This document shows positions 39,557-48,778 of a DNA stretch of 64,000 bases, in pieces. A model generated the notes under the pieces. That model was not told the origin of the DNA. It did not search any database and saw nothing but the letters and a program-made list of their open reading frames with translations. Positions within the stretch are counted from its first letter, which is position 1. Every line of letters starts with the position of its first letter. Origin of the DNA: Pseudoalteromonas atlantica (GTDB lineage Bacteria; Pseudomonadota; Gammaproteobacteria; Enterobacterales; Alteromonadaceae); NCBI GenBank assembly GCA_007988745.1, contig BJUT01000003.1, positions 1 through 64,000 on the forward strand. The letters are read 5' to 3'. Both the position numbers and the translations under genes were made by a program.

Positions 39557-42556
39557 TTAAACTTTATTGCTGGTACGCCGATAAAACCCACTTATCACTA
39601 ATAGCGCAATGAAATAACCTATTGCCCCACCACTTGATGATGATTCACTTTGCGCTTCTTGTACCGAGACTGTTAGCTCACTACTTATAACTTCATTGGT
39701 TTGACTGTCTGTGAGTACAAGTTTTACTGAATAACTACCTGCACCTTGGTAATTATGACTTGGGTTTTGCGTTGTACCTAGTGGGCTGCTATCGCCATAA
39801 TCCCAGCTATATGTATAATTACTAGATCCACCTAATGGTGAGCTATTAAATTGTACCGCTAAGTTATTTGCAGTATAGCGTGTACTTAATTGCAGCGGTG
39901 CGTTAACACTCAAAGCATGTTGTTGGCTAACACTTATCCCTTGCGTATCAGTTACTATTAACGCGAGGGTGTAATCTCCAGAGTAGCTAAATTGGTAATC
40001 TAGGTTTTCAGTTTGCGATACGGGTTCACCATCTATAAGCCAACTCATGCTGTAAGGTGCTTCTCCGCCAGTTACGATTGCTTGAGCAGATAAAGTCGCA
40101 CCGTTTAACTGATACGTTAAATTTTCAATTTCTAGCGGCTTTGTGATACTAATTTGTTTAGTTTGTGTTTGCGTAGTCGTCTCACCCATTGCCGAAAAGG
40201 TAACGCTGTAGGTGCCGTAATCGGCATAGGTATGTGTAGGACTTAGCTCAGTACTCGATTGCCCATCACCAAAGTCCCATAAAAATGTATCTGTGGGGGT
40301 TAACTTTAAACCGGGTACATTAAAGCTAACGGTTGCCTCGTTTACTGTTGTGGTTATTTGTTGTAGCGCATCATAGCTAAGCAAGAGCTCTGCTGTTTCA
40401 CTTCCAGGGTGTTGGCTGACTATTTCAAAGTTAAACCCTGGGGGAGTAAGCACCACACCTGATTCAGCCTGCTGCGTAAAGCTGTAATCAAAATGATCAT
40501 TAAACTCACTAATGGCAGCTAAGTCTTGATCGCCTAAACCTGCACTTTGCTGATATAAACTAAATGCAGCATCGCGTACTTGTATAGGTGTATCTGCAAG
40601 TGTGGTGCTACTTGTACCGCGATAAATTGGCTTTTGATCCGCATCAACCACTAAATTAAAACCACCCCCAGGGTGATCAGTTGTGTTGTTGTTATCAAAT
40701 GCACTATCGCTATACCATAATAAAACTCCCGGTGAATATTGCTCTGCTTGTAAGCCGACATCCACACCTCTGTGCGCACGTAGCTGTATATAGTAGTGGG
40801 CTGGTTTAGCATAAATATAACTGCTCACGCGGCTAAAACCATTTAACGCTAAGTTAGTACTTGGCTGCTCTGCGTTATTTTGCCAAATCACAGTATTGTT
40901 GTATGTTATTTTTAAATCATCGGCTACAAAACCATAATATTGTGTGTTTGTATCGGTAATATACTCAATACTTAGTGTAATGGTTTGTCCTGCATATTGT
41001 GTTAAATCAAACTCATGCATTAAAAAACCATTTGGTTGCTGCGCATCTGCATGTAAAAACGAATCACCACTTATATACGGGCCTATATCGCCATAATAAG
41101 GATTTGTCTCGATTGTATAATTACCAGCTAAAGGAGTTTGATTTACCTTTACTTGTACAAGGTCATAGTCGCGCTCAATACTGTAGTAAGCTAAAAAGCT
41201 AAGTGTCAGTGGTGTAGCCGCCTCAGGTAAGGTCACGGTTTGTGAGAGCGTGTGTGTTAGATTGTTACCTGTACCAGAGTAAAATTGAAAATCACCTTCA
41301 ACCGGGGTTTTAAATTTTTCTAGCTGCTGCGCAAGTGTCACTTTAATTTGGCTTTGCTGCTGAGAAAGTGAGCTAGTATAAACTAGCGACTGCTGAGGCT
41401 GGCTGTTCACTTCCTCCATGGTTAAATTAAGCTGGTTCACCCAATTGCCTTGGTATCTGTTTTGTAAATACTCAAGCGCCTGTGCACTAAACATAACGGG
41501 CTTTGAGCCCCGAGGCCCACCAGCCCAGCTACCAGTAGACATTATTGACCAAGACGATACAGGCTCACCCACGGTATTTGACTGTAAATCGTACTCATCT
41601 GCTAAACCTAAGTCGTGACCAAATTCATGCGCAACGACACCTATGCTGGCATCTATTGGATTTATCGTATAACCCGATAACTTAACGCTACTACCCGCAA
41701 TACTGACAGGTTCACTGTTTTCATCAAATACGTAGTAGCGGTGAGACCAAATTGCATCAACGCCTAAATAGCCTCCACCGGATTCTTCACCAATACTGGA
41801 ATGAAAAACCATAACATGGTCGATAATGCCGTTTGGCTCGTTGATAATGCCATCGCCGTCAATATCATCTAAATCTGTTAAATCATATTGCGTTAAATCA
41901 ATATCAAATTGTGCAGTGGCTTTTTCGACTGCTTCTTGTATCAGTGCGGGGACATTTATATCGCGCGTGTTGCCTACGCGCTCACCATAGGTTTTTGCAT
42001 TACTATCTGCCCTAACCCACCCATATACTTGCCCGCTAAAAGTTAAGCTAGCACCTGATGCGTCGTAATAATAATCGTATACGCTGCTAAGTATTTCATT
42101 ATTAGGGCCAATAAACCCACCCTCATTAAAAAGCAATTGTTGGTAATGCTCCTTTGTATAATTTTCGTAATACATGTCGGTATCATCATCAACTAGTTGA
42201 TTGTCATCGTGCTTTAAATCAGGAAAATCAATTAAAATAGCCAGTACTTTAACCTCATTTAGCGCGTTGCTAGGGCTAGCCGCACTTGCATATTGCAGCT
42301 GCTTATTGGCTTGCTTAGCGGTTAAGCGGGCTTTCATAGTAGAAACAGGTTTTAACTGCAAAGGGTTAAGCCGTTCAGTATTCGCTAAGTAGCTTTCAAC
42401 CGTTGGCTTGTTAGTGGTTTGTTGGGTATCAGCGCGTTTATTTAACCAATACTCTATTCTTTGTTTGTTAATAATACCTGGGTCATGCGCACTGGTATTT
42501 GCTGCGTTAAGATTTAGGCTGCAAAGGAATAAGCCAAGCCATATTATTTTTTTCAC
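39557..42556 (-). CDS. Secreted M6-family metalloprotease with PKD domains and GlyGly-CTERM tail
   Basis: This large secreted zinc protease (999 residues) is of the immune inhibitor A type. A signal peptide (about 1-18) and a propeptide precede the M6 catalytic domain, where HEFGHDLGLADEYD starts at residue 310. A jelly-roll-like segment (about 400-560) is followed by at least three PKD-like beta domains (about 735-960) containing the DFGDGQSS and DYGDSSP signatures. The end is a GlyGly-CTERM sorting signal: SSSSGGAIGYF, a hydrophobic helix and a basic tail (RRTSNK). Such tails are processed by rhombosortase, usually for proteins leaving through type II secretion. It lies alone, facing away from ilvIH. 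Confidence 0.9.
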   Translation of the reverse strand: MKKIIWLGLFLCSLNLNAANTSAHDPGIINKQRIEYWLNKRADTQQTTNKPTVESYLANTERLNPLQLKPVSTMKARLTAKQANKQLQYASAASPSNALNEVKVLAILIDFPDLKHDDNQLVDDDTDMYYENYTKEHYQQLLFNEGGFIGPNNEILSSVYDYYYDASGASLTFSGQVYGWVRADSNAKTYGERVGNTRDINVPALIQEAVEKATAQFDIDLTQYDLTDLDDIDGDGIINEPNGIIDHVMVFHSSIGEESGGGYLGVDAIWSHRYYVFDENSEPVSIAGSSVKLSGYTINPIDASIGVVAHEFGHDLGLADEYDLQSNTVGEPVSSWSIMSTGSWAGGPRGSKPVMFSAQALEYLQNRYQGNWVNQLNLTMEEVNSQPQQSLVYTSSLSQQQSQIKVTLAQQLEKFKTPVEGDFQFYSGTGNNLTHTLSQTVTLPEAATPLTLSFLAYYSIERDYDLVQVKVNQTPLAGNYTIETNPYYGDIGPYISGDSFLHADAQQPNGFLMHEFDLTQYAGQTITLSIEYITDTNTQYYGFVADDLKITYNNTVIWQNNAEQPSTNLALNGFSRVSSYIYAKPAHYYIQLRAHRGVDVGLQAEQYSPGVLLWYSDSAFDNNNTTDHPGGGFNLVVDADQKPIYRGTSSTTLADTPIQVRDAAFSLYQQSAGLGDQDLAAISEFNDHFDYSFTQQAESGVVLTPPGFNFEIVSQHPGSETAELLLSYDALQQITTTVNEATVSFNVPGLKLTPTDTFLWDFGDGQSSTELSPTHTYADYGTYSVTFSAMGETTTQTQTKQISITKPLEIENLTYQLNGATLSAQAIVTGGEAPYSMSWLIDGEPVSQTENLDYQFSYSGDYTLALIVTDTQGISVSQQHALSVNAPLQLSTRYTANNLAVQFNSSPLGGSSNYTYSWDYGDSSPLGTTQNPSHNYQGAGSYSVKLVLTDSQTNEVISSELTVSVQEAQSESSSSGGAIGYFIALLVISGFYRRTSNKV

Positions 42557-42762
42557 TGTATCTTCCCCAGATAAACTATTGCTCTATCATACCTAATATA
42601 TGCATTAAGCACAGCGCTCAAACCACCTATTTACCCATTATGGCTACTCGGTAAAATTAGCATAATTTCTTCATATTTTTTATATAACTACAAATAGCGT
42701 GCAACTTTTTAGTATGAAAATAAATTAATTTGAAATTTCAATCCAAAACAGCCCTTTCAAGG

Positions 42763-42791
42763 TTGACATAAGCACGTAAAACCCTTAAAAA
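42763..42791 (+). promoter_or_regulatory. Candidate sigma-70 promoter of the ilv leader
   Basis: TTGACA at 42763-42768 is followed after 17 bases by TAAAAA at 42786-42791. Transcription would begin about 50 bases before the leader peptide. The -35 is perfect, the -10 poor. Confidence 0.45.
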
Positions 42792-42850
42792 TAACCCCAT
42801 ATAGAATTTTTAATCTAAAGCAGCATTTTGCTTTTTATAAAGTGACAATT

Positions 42851-42922
42851 ATGAAAAAACAACTTCACCTTTTAATCGTACTCGTAGTGGTCTTAGTGAT
42901 AAGCCCAGCGGGGATGTATTAA
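42851..42922 (+). CDS. ilvIH leader peptide rich in Leu, Ile and Val
   Basis: This is a 23-codon ORF whose residues 5-17 are twelve branched-chain residues (five Leu, two Ile and six Val counting from L5) interrupted only by one His. It ends in SPAGMY and stops 19 bases before an intrinsic terminator. This is the layout of a branched-chain amino acid attenuator, in which ribosome stalling on scarce charged tRNAs prevents termination. There is no classic Shine-Dalgarno immediately upstream. A small AAAGCA/TGCTTT hairpin at 42817-42834 lies between the candidate promoter and the ORF. Confidence 0.88.
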   Translation: MKKQLHLLIVLVVVLVISPAGMY

Positions 42923-42972
42923 AAAGTGAAATTGCTTTTTAAAAACCCTCGCACTACGCGGGGGTTTTTTTA
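42908..42972 (+). promoter_or_regulatory. Branched-chain amino acid attenuator of ilvIH
   Basis: The terminator stem pairs CCCTCGC (42946-42952) with GCGGGGG (42958-42964), extended by A and T runs, and is followed by seven T residues. The last codons of the leader peptide contain GCGGGG (42908-42913), which can pair with the same CCC(T)CGC strand and would act as the antiterminator when the ribosome stalls earlier. The alternative pairing is short, so the switching fold needs testing. Confidence 0.8.
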
Positions 42973-43000
42973 TGCATAAACAGCGCACAGAGGAATGAGG

Positions 43001-44725
43001 ATGAGCAAACAAGAATATAATGGTTCTGAACTAGTTGTTCAGGCATTAAAAGAGTTGAAGGTTAAGTATATTTTTGGCTACCCAGGTGGATCGGTTTTAG
43101 ATTTATACGATGCACTTTTTCAACAAGAAGACATTGAACATATTTTAGTGCGTCACGAACAAGCCGCAACCCATATGGCAGACGGTTATGCCCGAGCTAC
43201 TGGCGAAGTTGGTGTTGTACTTGCTACCTCAGGCCCTGGCGCAACTAACTGTATTACAGGTATTGCTACCGCTTATATGGACTCAATTCCGATGGTGGTA
43301 TTATCGGGGCAAGTACCTACTAGCTTAATTGGTGACGATGCATTCCAAGAAACCGACATTGTTGGCTGTTCTCGCCCGGTTGTAAAACATAGTTTTAACT
43401 GCAGAAGCGCTGAAGAAATTCCGGCTATTTTGGCAAAAGCGTTTTACATTGCAAGTACTGGCCGCCCAGGACCCGTTGTTGTTGAGCTACCAAAAGATAT
43501 GCTTAACCCTGCTATTAAGTTTGAGTACAACTTCCCTAAAACAACAGAGCTTAGAACCTACAGCCCAAATACAAAGGGCCACTCTAAACAAATTCGCAAA
43601 GCGGTTACCGCAATTTTAGAAGCTAAAAAACTGGTTATATACTCAGGCGGCGGTATTATTTTATCTAACACCTCTGAGCAATTAACCCGCTTAGTTGAAT
43701 CGCTAAATGCACCTATCACTAATACATTAATGGGCTTAGGCGGTATTTCGGGTATTCACCCAAATTACGTGGGTATGCTGGGTATGCACGGCACGCTTGA
43801 AGCCAATAAAGCAATGGCAAATGCCGATGTAATTTTAGCACTGGGAGCGCGTTTTGATGATCGTGTAACCAATAATGTTAAAAAGTTTTGCCCTAATGCA
43901 ACCATCGTTCACGTAGATGTAGACCCAACCTCTATTTCTAAAACGATTAAAGCACATATTCCGGTTGTAGGCTGTTTAGCCACTGTGATGGAGCAACTGC
44001 AAACCGGCATAGATAAAAGTAGCATTCAAATTGATCGCAGTGCACAAGAGGATTGGTGGCGACAAATTATTAGCTGGCGCGAGCAAAAGTGCCTAAGCTA
44101 CAACACCGATGGCGACAAAATAAAGCCTCAAGCTGTTATAGAAGCAGTGTATAAAGCCACTAATGGTGACGCATATGTAAGCTCTGATGTGGGTCAGCAC
44201 CAAATGTTTGCAGCGCAATATTATCCATTTAAAAACCCTCGCCAATGGATCAATTCAGGGGGCTTAGGCACCATGGGCTTTGGCTTACCAGCAGCGATGG
44301 GGGTTAAGCTTGCCTTTCCTAATAAAGAGTCAGTGTGTGTAACCGGCGATGGCTCTATTCAAATGAATATTCAAGAGCTATCAACATGCTTACAGTACAA
44401 CTTGGCTGTAAAAGTGGTTTCGCTAAATAACCGCTCATTAGGCATGGTACGCCAATGGCAAGATATGATTTACGGCGGTCGCCATTCATCTTCATATATG
44501 GACTCATTACCTGACTTTGTAAAACTTGTTGAAAGCTATGGCCATGTAGGCATAAAGGTAGATACTTTAGATGAGCTACAACCTGCTATAGATAAAGCCA
44601 TGAGCATTAACGACCGTTTAGTATTTTTAGATATTAACGTTGATGAAAAAGAACATGTATATCCAATGCAAATTAAACTAGGTGGCATTGATGAGATGTG
44701 GTTACGTAAAGGAGTAAAAGCATAA
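43001..44725 (+). CDS. ilvI: Acetolactate synthase, large subunit
   Basis: This is the catalytic, thiamine-diphosphate-dependent subunit of acetohydroxyacid synthase, the first common step of valine, leucine and isoleucine synthesis. The catalytic glutamate is in [16 protein letters not shown] near residue 48; FAD-site and central-domain motifs include TSGPGATN near 78 and GARFDDRVT near 283; and the TPP/magnesium motif [12 protein letters not shown] is near 448. The length is 574 residues. The ATG at 43001 is selected because AGAGGA sits six bases ahead, whereas an ATG at 42995 has no spacer. It overlaps ilvH by one base. Sequence and pairing with an ACT-type small subunit favour the ilvI rather than ilvB/ilvG name. 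Confidence 0.94.
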   Translation: MSKQEYNGSELVVQALKELKVKYIFGYPGGSVLDLYDALFQQEDIEHILVRHEQAATHMADGYARATGEVGVVLATSGPGATNCITGIATAYMDSIPMVVLSGQVPTSLIGDDAFQETDIVGCSRPVVKHSFNCRSAEEIPAILAKAFYIASTGRPGPVVVELPKDMLNPAIKFEYNFPKTTELRTYSPNTKGHSKQIRKAVTAILEAKKLVIYSGGGIILSNTSEQLTRLVESLNAPITNTLMGLGGISGIHPNYVGMLGMHGTLEANKAMANADVILALGARFDDRVTNNVKKFCPNATIVHVDVDPTSISKTIKAHIPVVGCLATVMEQLQTGIDKSSIQIDRSAQEDWWRQIISWREQKCLSYNTDGDKIKPQAVIEAVYKATNGDAYVSSDVGQHQMFAAQYYPFKNPRQWINSGGLGTMGFGLPAAMGVKLAFPNKESVCVTGDGSIQMNIQELSTCLQYNLAVKVVSLNNRSLGMVRQWQDMIYGGRHSSSYMDSLPDFVKLVESYGHVGIKVDTLDELQPAIDKAMSINDRLVFLDINVDEKEHVYPMQIKLGGIDEMWLRKGVKA

Positions 44726-45222
44726 TGCGTCGTATATTATCTATTTTATTAGAAAACGAACCGGGAGCCTTATCTCGCATTGTTGGGCTTTTTTCACAGC
44801 GCGCCTACAACATAGATAGCTTAACAGTGGGCACCACTGATGATGAGTCACTGTCACGTATCACTATTACCACTATGGGTGATGATAGAATCGTTGAGCA
44901 AATTACTAAACAAGTTAATAAATTAGTTGATGTACTTAAAATTATTGATTTGACCGAAATGAGTCACATCGAACGTGAATTATTACTTGTTAAAGTATTT
45001 GCCCAAGACGAAACCACACGTGCAGCGGTTACACGCGTTGTAGACGTGTTCCAAGGTGCTATTTTAGATATGGGTCGCCAAAGCTACAGCTTACAACTGG
45101 TAAGCAGCACAGACAAAATAGAATCGTTTTTAGACACCCTACGCCATGAAACCGACATTATTGAAGTGGTGCGCTCTGGTGCTGTAGGGATCGGCCGTGG
45201 TGACAAAGCATTAAAAGCGTAA
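44725..45222 (+). CDS. ilvH: Acetolactate synthase, small (regulatory) subunit
   Basis: IlvH is the valine-sensing regulatory subunit of the acetohydroxyacid synthase. The N-terminal ACT domain (about 1-78) shows the typical start RRILSILLENEPGALSRIVGLFSQR; a second ferredoxin-like domain follows (about 80-160). The 165-residue length is standard. The ATG shares its first base with the ilvI stop codon, so translation is coupled. A strong terminator follows. Confidence 0.96.
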   Translation: MRRILSILLENEPGALSRIVGLFSQRAYNIDSLTVGTTDDESLSRITITTMGDDRIVEQITKQVNKLVDVLKIIDLTEMSHIERELLLVKVFAQDETTRAAVTRVVDVFQGAILDMGRQSYSLQLVSSTDKIESFLDTLRHETDIIEVVRSGAVGIGRGDKALKA

Positions 45223-45249
45223 TTAATTAAAGCTTAAGCGTTTTATATT

Positions 45250-45282
45250 AAATCCCTGCTAAGCAATTAGCAGGGATTTTTT
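45250..45282 (+). terminator. ilvIH terminator
   Basis: A perfect 13-base-pair inverted repeat, AAATCCCTGCTAA with its complement around GCAA, is followed by T residues. Confidence 0.92.
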
Positions 45283-45380
45283 ATGTTAAGCCTTGCCTTA
45301 CAACGCTCTGCATTGATACCTAATTAGGCATGTGGGAATAAGCTTAACTTAGGTAAGCTCACTACTTTAATACAGGCAAA

Positions 45381-45406
45381 AAAAAAGAGCTAAATAGCTC
45401 TTTTTT
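45381..45406. terminator. Bidirectional terminator, hupB end
   Basis: GAGCTA/TAGCTC around two A residues is flanked by A and T runs, so it can terminate hupB (minus strand) and residual ilv readthrough. Confidence 0.85.
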
Positions 45407-45428
45407 AAAAAATTCTGTAAAGCGCCAA

Positions 45429-45704
45429 TTAAGGGTTTACTTGGTCTTTAAGACCTTTACCTGCTTTAAAGCTTGGGATAGTTGCCGCTGCGATTTGGAT
45501 CTCAGCACCCGTTTGTGGGTTACGGCCAGTACGTGCTGCACGTTCTTTAACTGAGAAAGTACCAAAACCTACTAATGCAACTGAATTACCTTCTTTTAAA
45601 GAAGAAGTTACAGCGCCAGTAAACGCGTCAAGTGCACGTGTAGCAGCAGCTTTAGAGATTTCTGCATCAGTAGCGATTTTTTCAACTAATTGAGCTTTAT
45701 TCAT
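45429..45704 (-). CDS. hupB: DNA-binding protein HU, beta type
   Basis: This 90-residue nucleoid protein bends and compacts DNA as a dimer. The start [28 protein letters not shown] and the DNA-arm region with the signature [21 protein letters not shown] (about 46-66) and its Asn-Pro intercalating tip are textbook HU. The sequence is closer to E. coli HupB than HupA ([20 protein letters not shown]). The start is at 45704, preceded by AGGAAT; the frame stays open upstream but lacks family sequence. It is monocistronic. Confidence 0.96.
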   Translation of the reverse strand: MNKAQLVEKIATDAEISKAAATRALDAFTGAVTSSLKEGNSVALVGFGTFSVKERAARTGRNPQTGAEIQIAAATIPSFKAGKGLKDQVNP

Positions 45705-45910
45705 TGTTAGATTCCTATTCGTTATTATTTTGCCTTCGCAAAACCTATCTTTATGCATTTTTAAGGAGTTAGCAACAGCAAATTGCATTTTTTGCTTAAA
45801 TACTTCGAAAATGCGTAAAATTTTAATAATTCTCGGTAAAATACAGCGTGTTGGGTTAACTAAAACTTAATTTAAGTACACAAAAGGCACACTTTAAATA
45901 ACACACTGCT

Positions 45911-46450
45911 CTATATTTTTTCGATAACTAAGGTCACTTCCCCAACCTCGACACCAAACTTAACAATAGACGTTCGGTTTATCAAGCGCGATTGTGTAAC
46001 CAGGTACATCCAATCATCAAAATTTACCTCAAGCGTACTGCCGTCATAGGGTAAGGCCACATTGTAGTTCCAATGAAACACACTGCCTGCGCTTTTACCG
46101 GTTGCAATGCCAAGCACATCATCAGCACGTCCCACTAAGCTATTATCGTCATTAAGGGTGACATACCAAATACGCTTTTGTGTTTCACCATCGTCATACA
46201 CAAAGTCTTCCTCTATAACGCCCTCGTTCCCTTCCCAGCGCGCATTCATAGTGACAACAAGTTTACGTGTGAGTTCGCCTTTATAATCTTGCACAACGCC
46301 GTATGCTTTCAAATCGCCACTAAAAAACGCTTTAAAATCAAATTCTGGGTTGCTGCTATTGTAGTGCTCTACTTTTGGCGCGGAGCAGCTCACTAAAAAT
46401 AATGCGGCCATTAAAATACATAGCTGTTTAAATTTATTTATATTGCGCAT
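45911..46450 (-). CDS. DUF3833 family lipoprotein
   Basis: A lipoprotein signal with lipobox LVSC (cysteine near residue 22) is followed by a beta-rich domain typical of DUF3833 (FSGDLKAYGVVQDYKGELTRK, then VLGIATGKSAGSVFHWNY). It is therefore periplasmic-side and membrane-anchored. Function is unknown; the domain may bind lipid. It is the last gene of the sigma-factor operon, starting one base after the chalcone-isomerase-like gene, which ties it to membrane oxidation stress. Confidence 0.85.
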   Translation of the reverse strand: MRNINKFKQLCILMAALFLVSCSAPKVEHYNSSNPEFDFKAFFSGDLKAYGVVQDYKGELTRKLVVTMNARWEGNEGVIEEDFVYDDGETQKRIWYVTLNDDNSLVGRADDVLGIATGKSAGSVFHWNYNVALPYDGSTLEVNFDDWMYLVTQSRLINRTSIVKFGVEVGEVTLVIEKI

Positions 46451-46451
46451 G

Positions 46452-46964
46452 TTAAATCCCTAATAATTGTTTTCTAAGTGCTGGCTCTGAGGTGTTTGGG
46501 CTTAGCCAAATAGCTAAAAACTGATTGGCAAATTGCGAGTCACTAATTTCACCTAACTTTTTATCATTATGGTAAAAAGTAGCCTGACCGCTTGGTGATG
46601 TTTGTAAGCTTAACGACTCGCCTTTTTTAATGTCTGGCCAAAGAGCGAGCAATTTATCAGCATACTTAGCTGATAAATCACTTTTACCTAAATGCTGCCA
46701 TTGCTCTTTAGTGGCTTTAACAATGTCTTTTGCTGCAAAGTCTCGCAAATAGGTGAGCGTAAATTTAACGGGGTGCGCCCCCTGTTTGTAACTCCCTGAG
46801 CGGGTATATAACGTTGCATCGTAAACATCCCAAAATAAATATTCCATGCGCGCCTCGCCCACTTTTTTAAAGTCAGTTTGCTCTTCGCTAAAGCTCAATG
46901 GGGTAAAAAAAGTAGCCATAATCATTGCGGCCGTTATTGCACATATTTTTGCGGTGATATTCAT
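46452..46964 (-). CDS. Chalcone isomerase-like exported protein
   Basis: A signal peptide (about 1-26) precedes a chalcone-isomerase-like fold of 170 residues. The conserved segments KVGEARMEYLFWDVYDATLYT and FTLTYLRDFAAKDIVKATKEQW mark this bacterial group. Plant relatives without catalytic residues bind fatty acids; catalytic activity here is unproven. It is tightly packed between the DUF2878 and DUF3833 genes of the sigma-factor operon, fitting a role in handling altered fatty acids in the periplasm. Confidence 0.82.
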   Translation of the reverse strand: MNITAKICAITAAMIMATFFTPLSFSEEQTDFKKVGEARMEYLFWDVYDATLYTRSGSYKQGAHPVKFTLTYLRDFAAKDIVKATKEQWQHLGKSDLSAKYADKLLALWPDIKKGESLSLQTSPSGQATFYHNDKKLGEISDSQFANQFLAIWLSPNTSEPALRKQLLGI

Positions 46965-46975
46965 ACAAGCTCCTG

Positions 46976-47488
46976 TTATTGCTTGCTAAAATTTATAATC
47001 GCTTTAATTTTTTGGTTAATAATAAGAATTAATGTAAAGGCAGCAGCCCAAAGTGCGCCGTACAGAAGCCAAAATGCCCACACAGGTGAATAAATACTAA
47101 GCACGCCAAATTGAGCACCTGAATAATAACTAATTGGCGCAAAGGCTAAGCACACTAAATAGGCTTGCCAAAGTTTTAGGTTAGTAATAAACGCCATTGA
47201 TGTGTTTAAGCAAAGCAATAGTGCTGCCCATAGCAAGGCTAACCAAAGCGGAAAAGGGGATACTTTAAATTCAAAAAGATTTAACTGCACAGCAAGGTAT
47301 TCACATAACAGCGCAATTGGTAAAGCTTTTACTAAAAGCAACGCGTCGAGCTTATGCTGCTTTGATAAAACAAACATAAGCACAACAATACCAGAGGTGT
47401 ATAAAACAGATTGAGCTTCTAAAAACAGTGATAAAAACCACACTGTTTGAAAAAGCACAAAATTAATAATTAAGGGCAATTTCGTCAT
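46976..47488 (-). CDS. DUF2878 family inner-membrane protein
   Basis: The 170-residue protein has about six hydrophobic helices and the characteristic FPLWLALLWAALLLCLNTSM segment near residue 77. No function is established. It overlaps the methyltransferase gene by 26 bases and lies 11 bases before the chalcone-isomerase-like gene, clearly within the sigma-factor operon. Confidence 0.82.
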   Translation of the reverse strand: MTKLPLIINFVLFQTVWFLSLFLEAQSVLYTSGIVVLMFVLSKQHKLDALLLVKALPIALLCEYLAVQLNLFEFKVSPFPLWLALLWAALLLCLNTSMAFITNLKLWQAYLVCLAFAPISYYSGAQFGVLSIYSPVWAFWLLYGALWAAAFTLILIINQKIKAIINFSKQ

Positions 47489-48725
47489 TTTGACTAGTAA
47501 AACGTGGTTTACGCGCCGTTAAATGAACGGTGCTGGTTGCTCGCGTTCTAAAAGCGCCTTCGCAGTAAGCAAAGTAAAATAACCATAATCTGTAAAAACG
47601 CTCATCAAACTTGTCACTGTCAAGGGTGTGCCAGTTATCAATAAAGCGTGTGCGCCAATCGGCTAGTGTTCTAGCATAATGCGCGCCTATGTCGCTTACA
47701 GTATGAATAACCATATCGGTATTGTTCTTAATTTGCTCGCTCATCTCATTAATTGAAGGCAAACAACCACCGGGGAAAATATACTGCTGAATAAAGTCAG
47801 AGTTTTTTAAATAATGTTGATAACGTTGATCGCCAATAGTGATCGCTTGGATAAGCATTGCACCGTCTTCTTTAAGCAAGCTATTACATTGCTTAAAAAA
47901 GCTTGGTAGGTATTCATGTCCTACTGCTTCTATCATCTCTATTGATACAAGCTTGTCGTATTGACCTTCTAATAAACGGTAATCAAGCTTGAGCAGAGTT
48001 ATATTATTTTCAAGTCCTAACTGTTTAACCTTGTTTTCAACATAGGCATATTGCTCATCAGAAATCGTTGTTGTGGTCACATGGCAGTTGTAATGTGTGG
48101 CCGCGTAAATCGCAAACGCCCCCCAGCCTGTGCCAATTTCAATAACTGAATCGCCTTCGTTTATCTCTACCTGCTCACAAATTTGTTTAAGCTTGTTTTG
48201 TTGAGCATCCTCAAGAGAGGCGTCTCTTGATGGATAAACAGCGCAGGAGTAGAGCATTTCCTCGCTTAAAAATGACTCGTATAAATCGTTACCTAAATCG
48301 TAATGTGCAACGATATTCTTTTTCGACCCAGATTCTGAGTTGCTGTTTTTGAGATGGTTAAAACGGTGGGCTAGGCCACTAAAAAACGAGAATTTTTTTT
48401 CAAAAGCATCTAGTTGTTTTTGGTTTATGGCAAAAATTTCGATGAGTTTGGTCAAGTTATCACATGACCATTGCCCAAGAATATAAGACTCACCAGCACC
48501 CACACTGCCAGATAGCGCAAATGCTTTGTACATGGCAGTGTCGTTAACGGTAATCGTGGTTTTTAAGTCTGAATGTTGTTGACCAAATACTGTTGAGCGA
48601 CTGTTCTCAACTAACACTATTTGGCCTGTTTCAATACTTGCAAAGGCTTTGGTGACTAGCTTTTTATATAAGTTTGTAAACCAACCAGTTTGCTCTTGGC
48701 AATTTATACTCGAGACTTTTTCCAT
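47463..48725 (-). CDS. Cyclopropane-fatty-acyl-phospholipid synthase family methyltransferase
   Basis: This SAM-dependent methyltransferase acts on unsaturated chains of membrane phospholipids. The 420-residue protein shows the N-terminal lipid-binding domain (about 1-130), NIVAHYDLGNDLYESFL near residue 138, the SAM motif VIEIGTGWGAFA near 182, and the C-terminal WRTRFIDNW and FYFAYCEGAF segments. It could be a true Cfa, or a relative that C-methylates the chain like UfaM of the furan fatty acid pathway; sequence alone does not decide. In the Rhodobacter RpoE-ChrR regulon a cfa-like gene is also a member. It sits in the middle of the sigma-factor operon. Confidence 0.88.
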   Translation of the reverse strand: MEKVSSINCQEQTGWFTNLYKKLVTKAFASIETGQIVLVENSRSTVFGQQHSDLKTTITVNDTAMYKAFALSGSVGAGESYILGQWSCDNLTKLIEIFAINQKQLDAFEKKFSFFSGLAHRFNHLKNSNSESGSKKNIVAHYDLGNDLYESFLSEEMLYSCAVYPSRDASLEDAQQNKLKQICEQVEINEGDSVIEIGTGWGAFAIYAATHYNCHVTTTTISDEQYAYVENKVKQLGLENNITLLKLDYRLLEGQYDKLVSIEMIEAVGHEYLPSFFKQCNSLLKEDGAMLIQAITIGDQRYQHYLKNSDFIQQYIFPGGCLPSINEMSEQIKNNTDMVIHTVSDIGAHYARTLADWRTRFIDNWHTLDSDKFDERFYRLWLFYFAYCEGAFRTRATSTVHLTARKPRFTSQNDEIALNY

Positions 48726-48778
48726 CTTAAACCCTTTATAATTGTATCGCTACCCGCAACTAAGCTTGTTTAACTATA

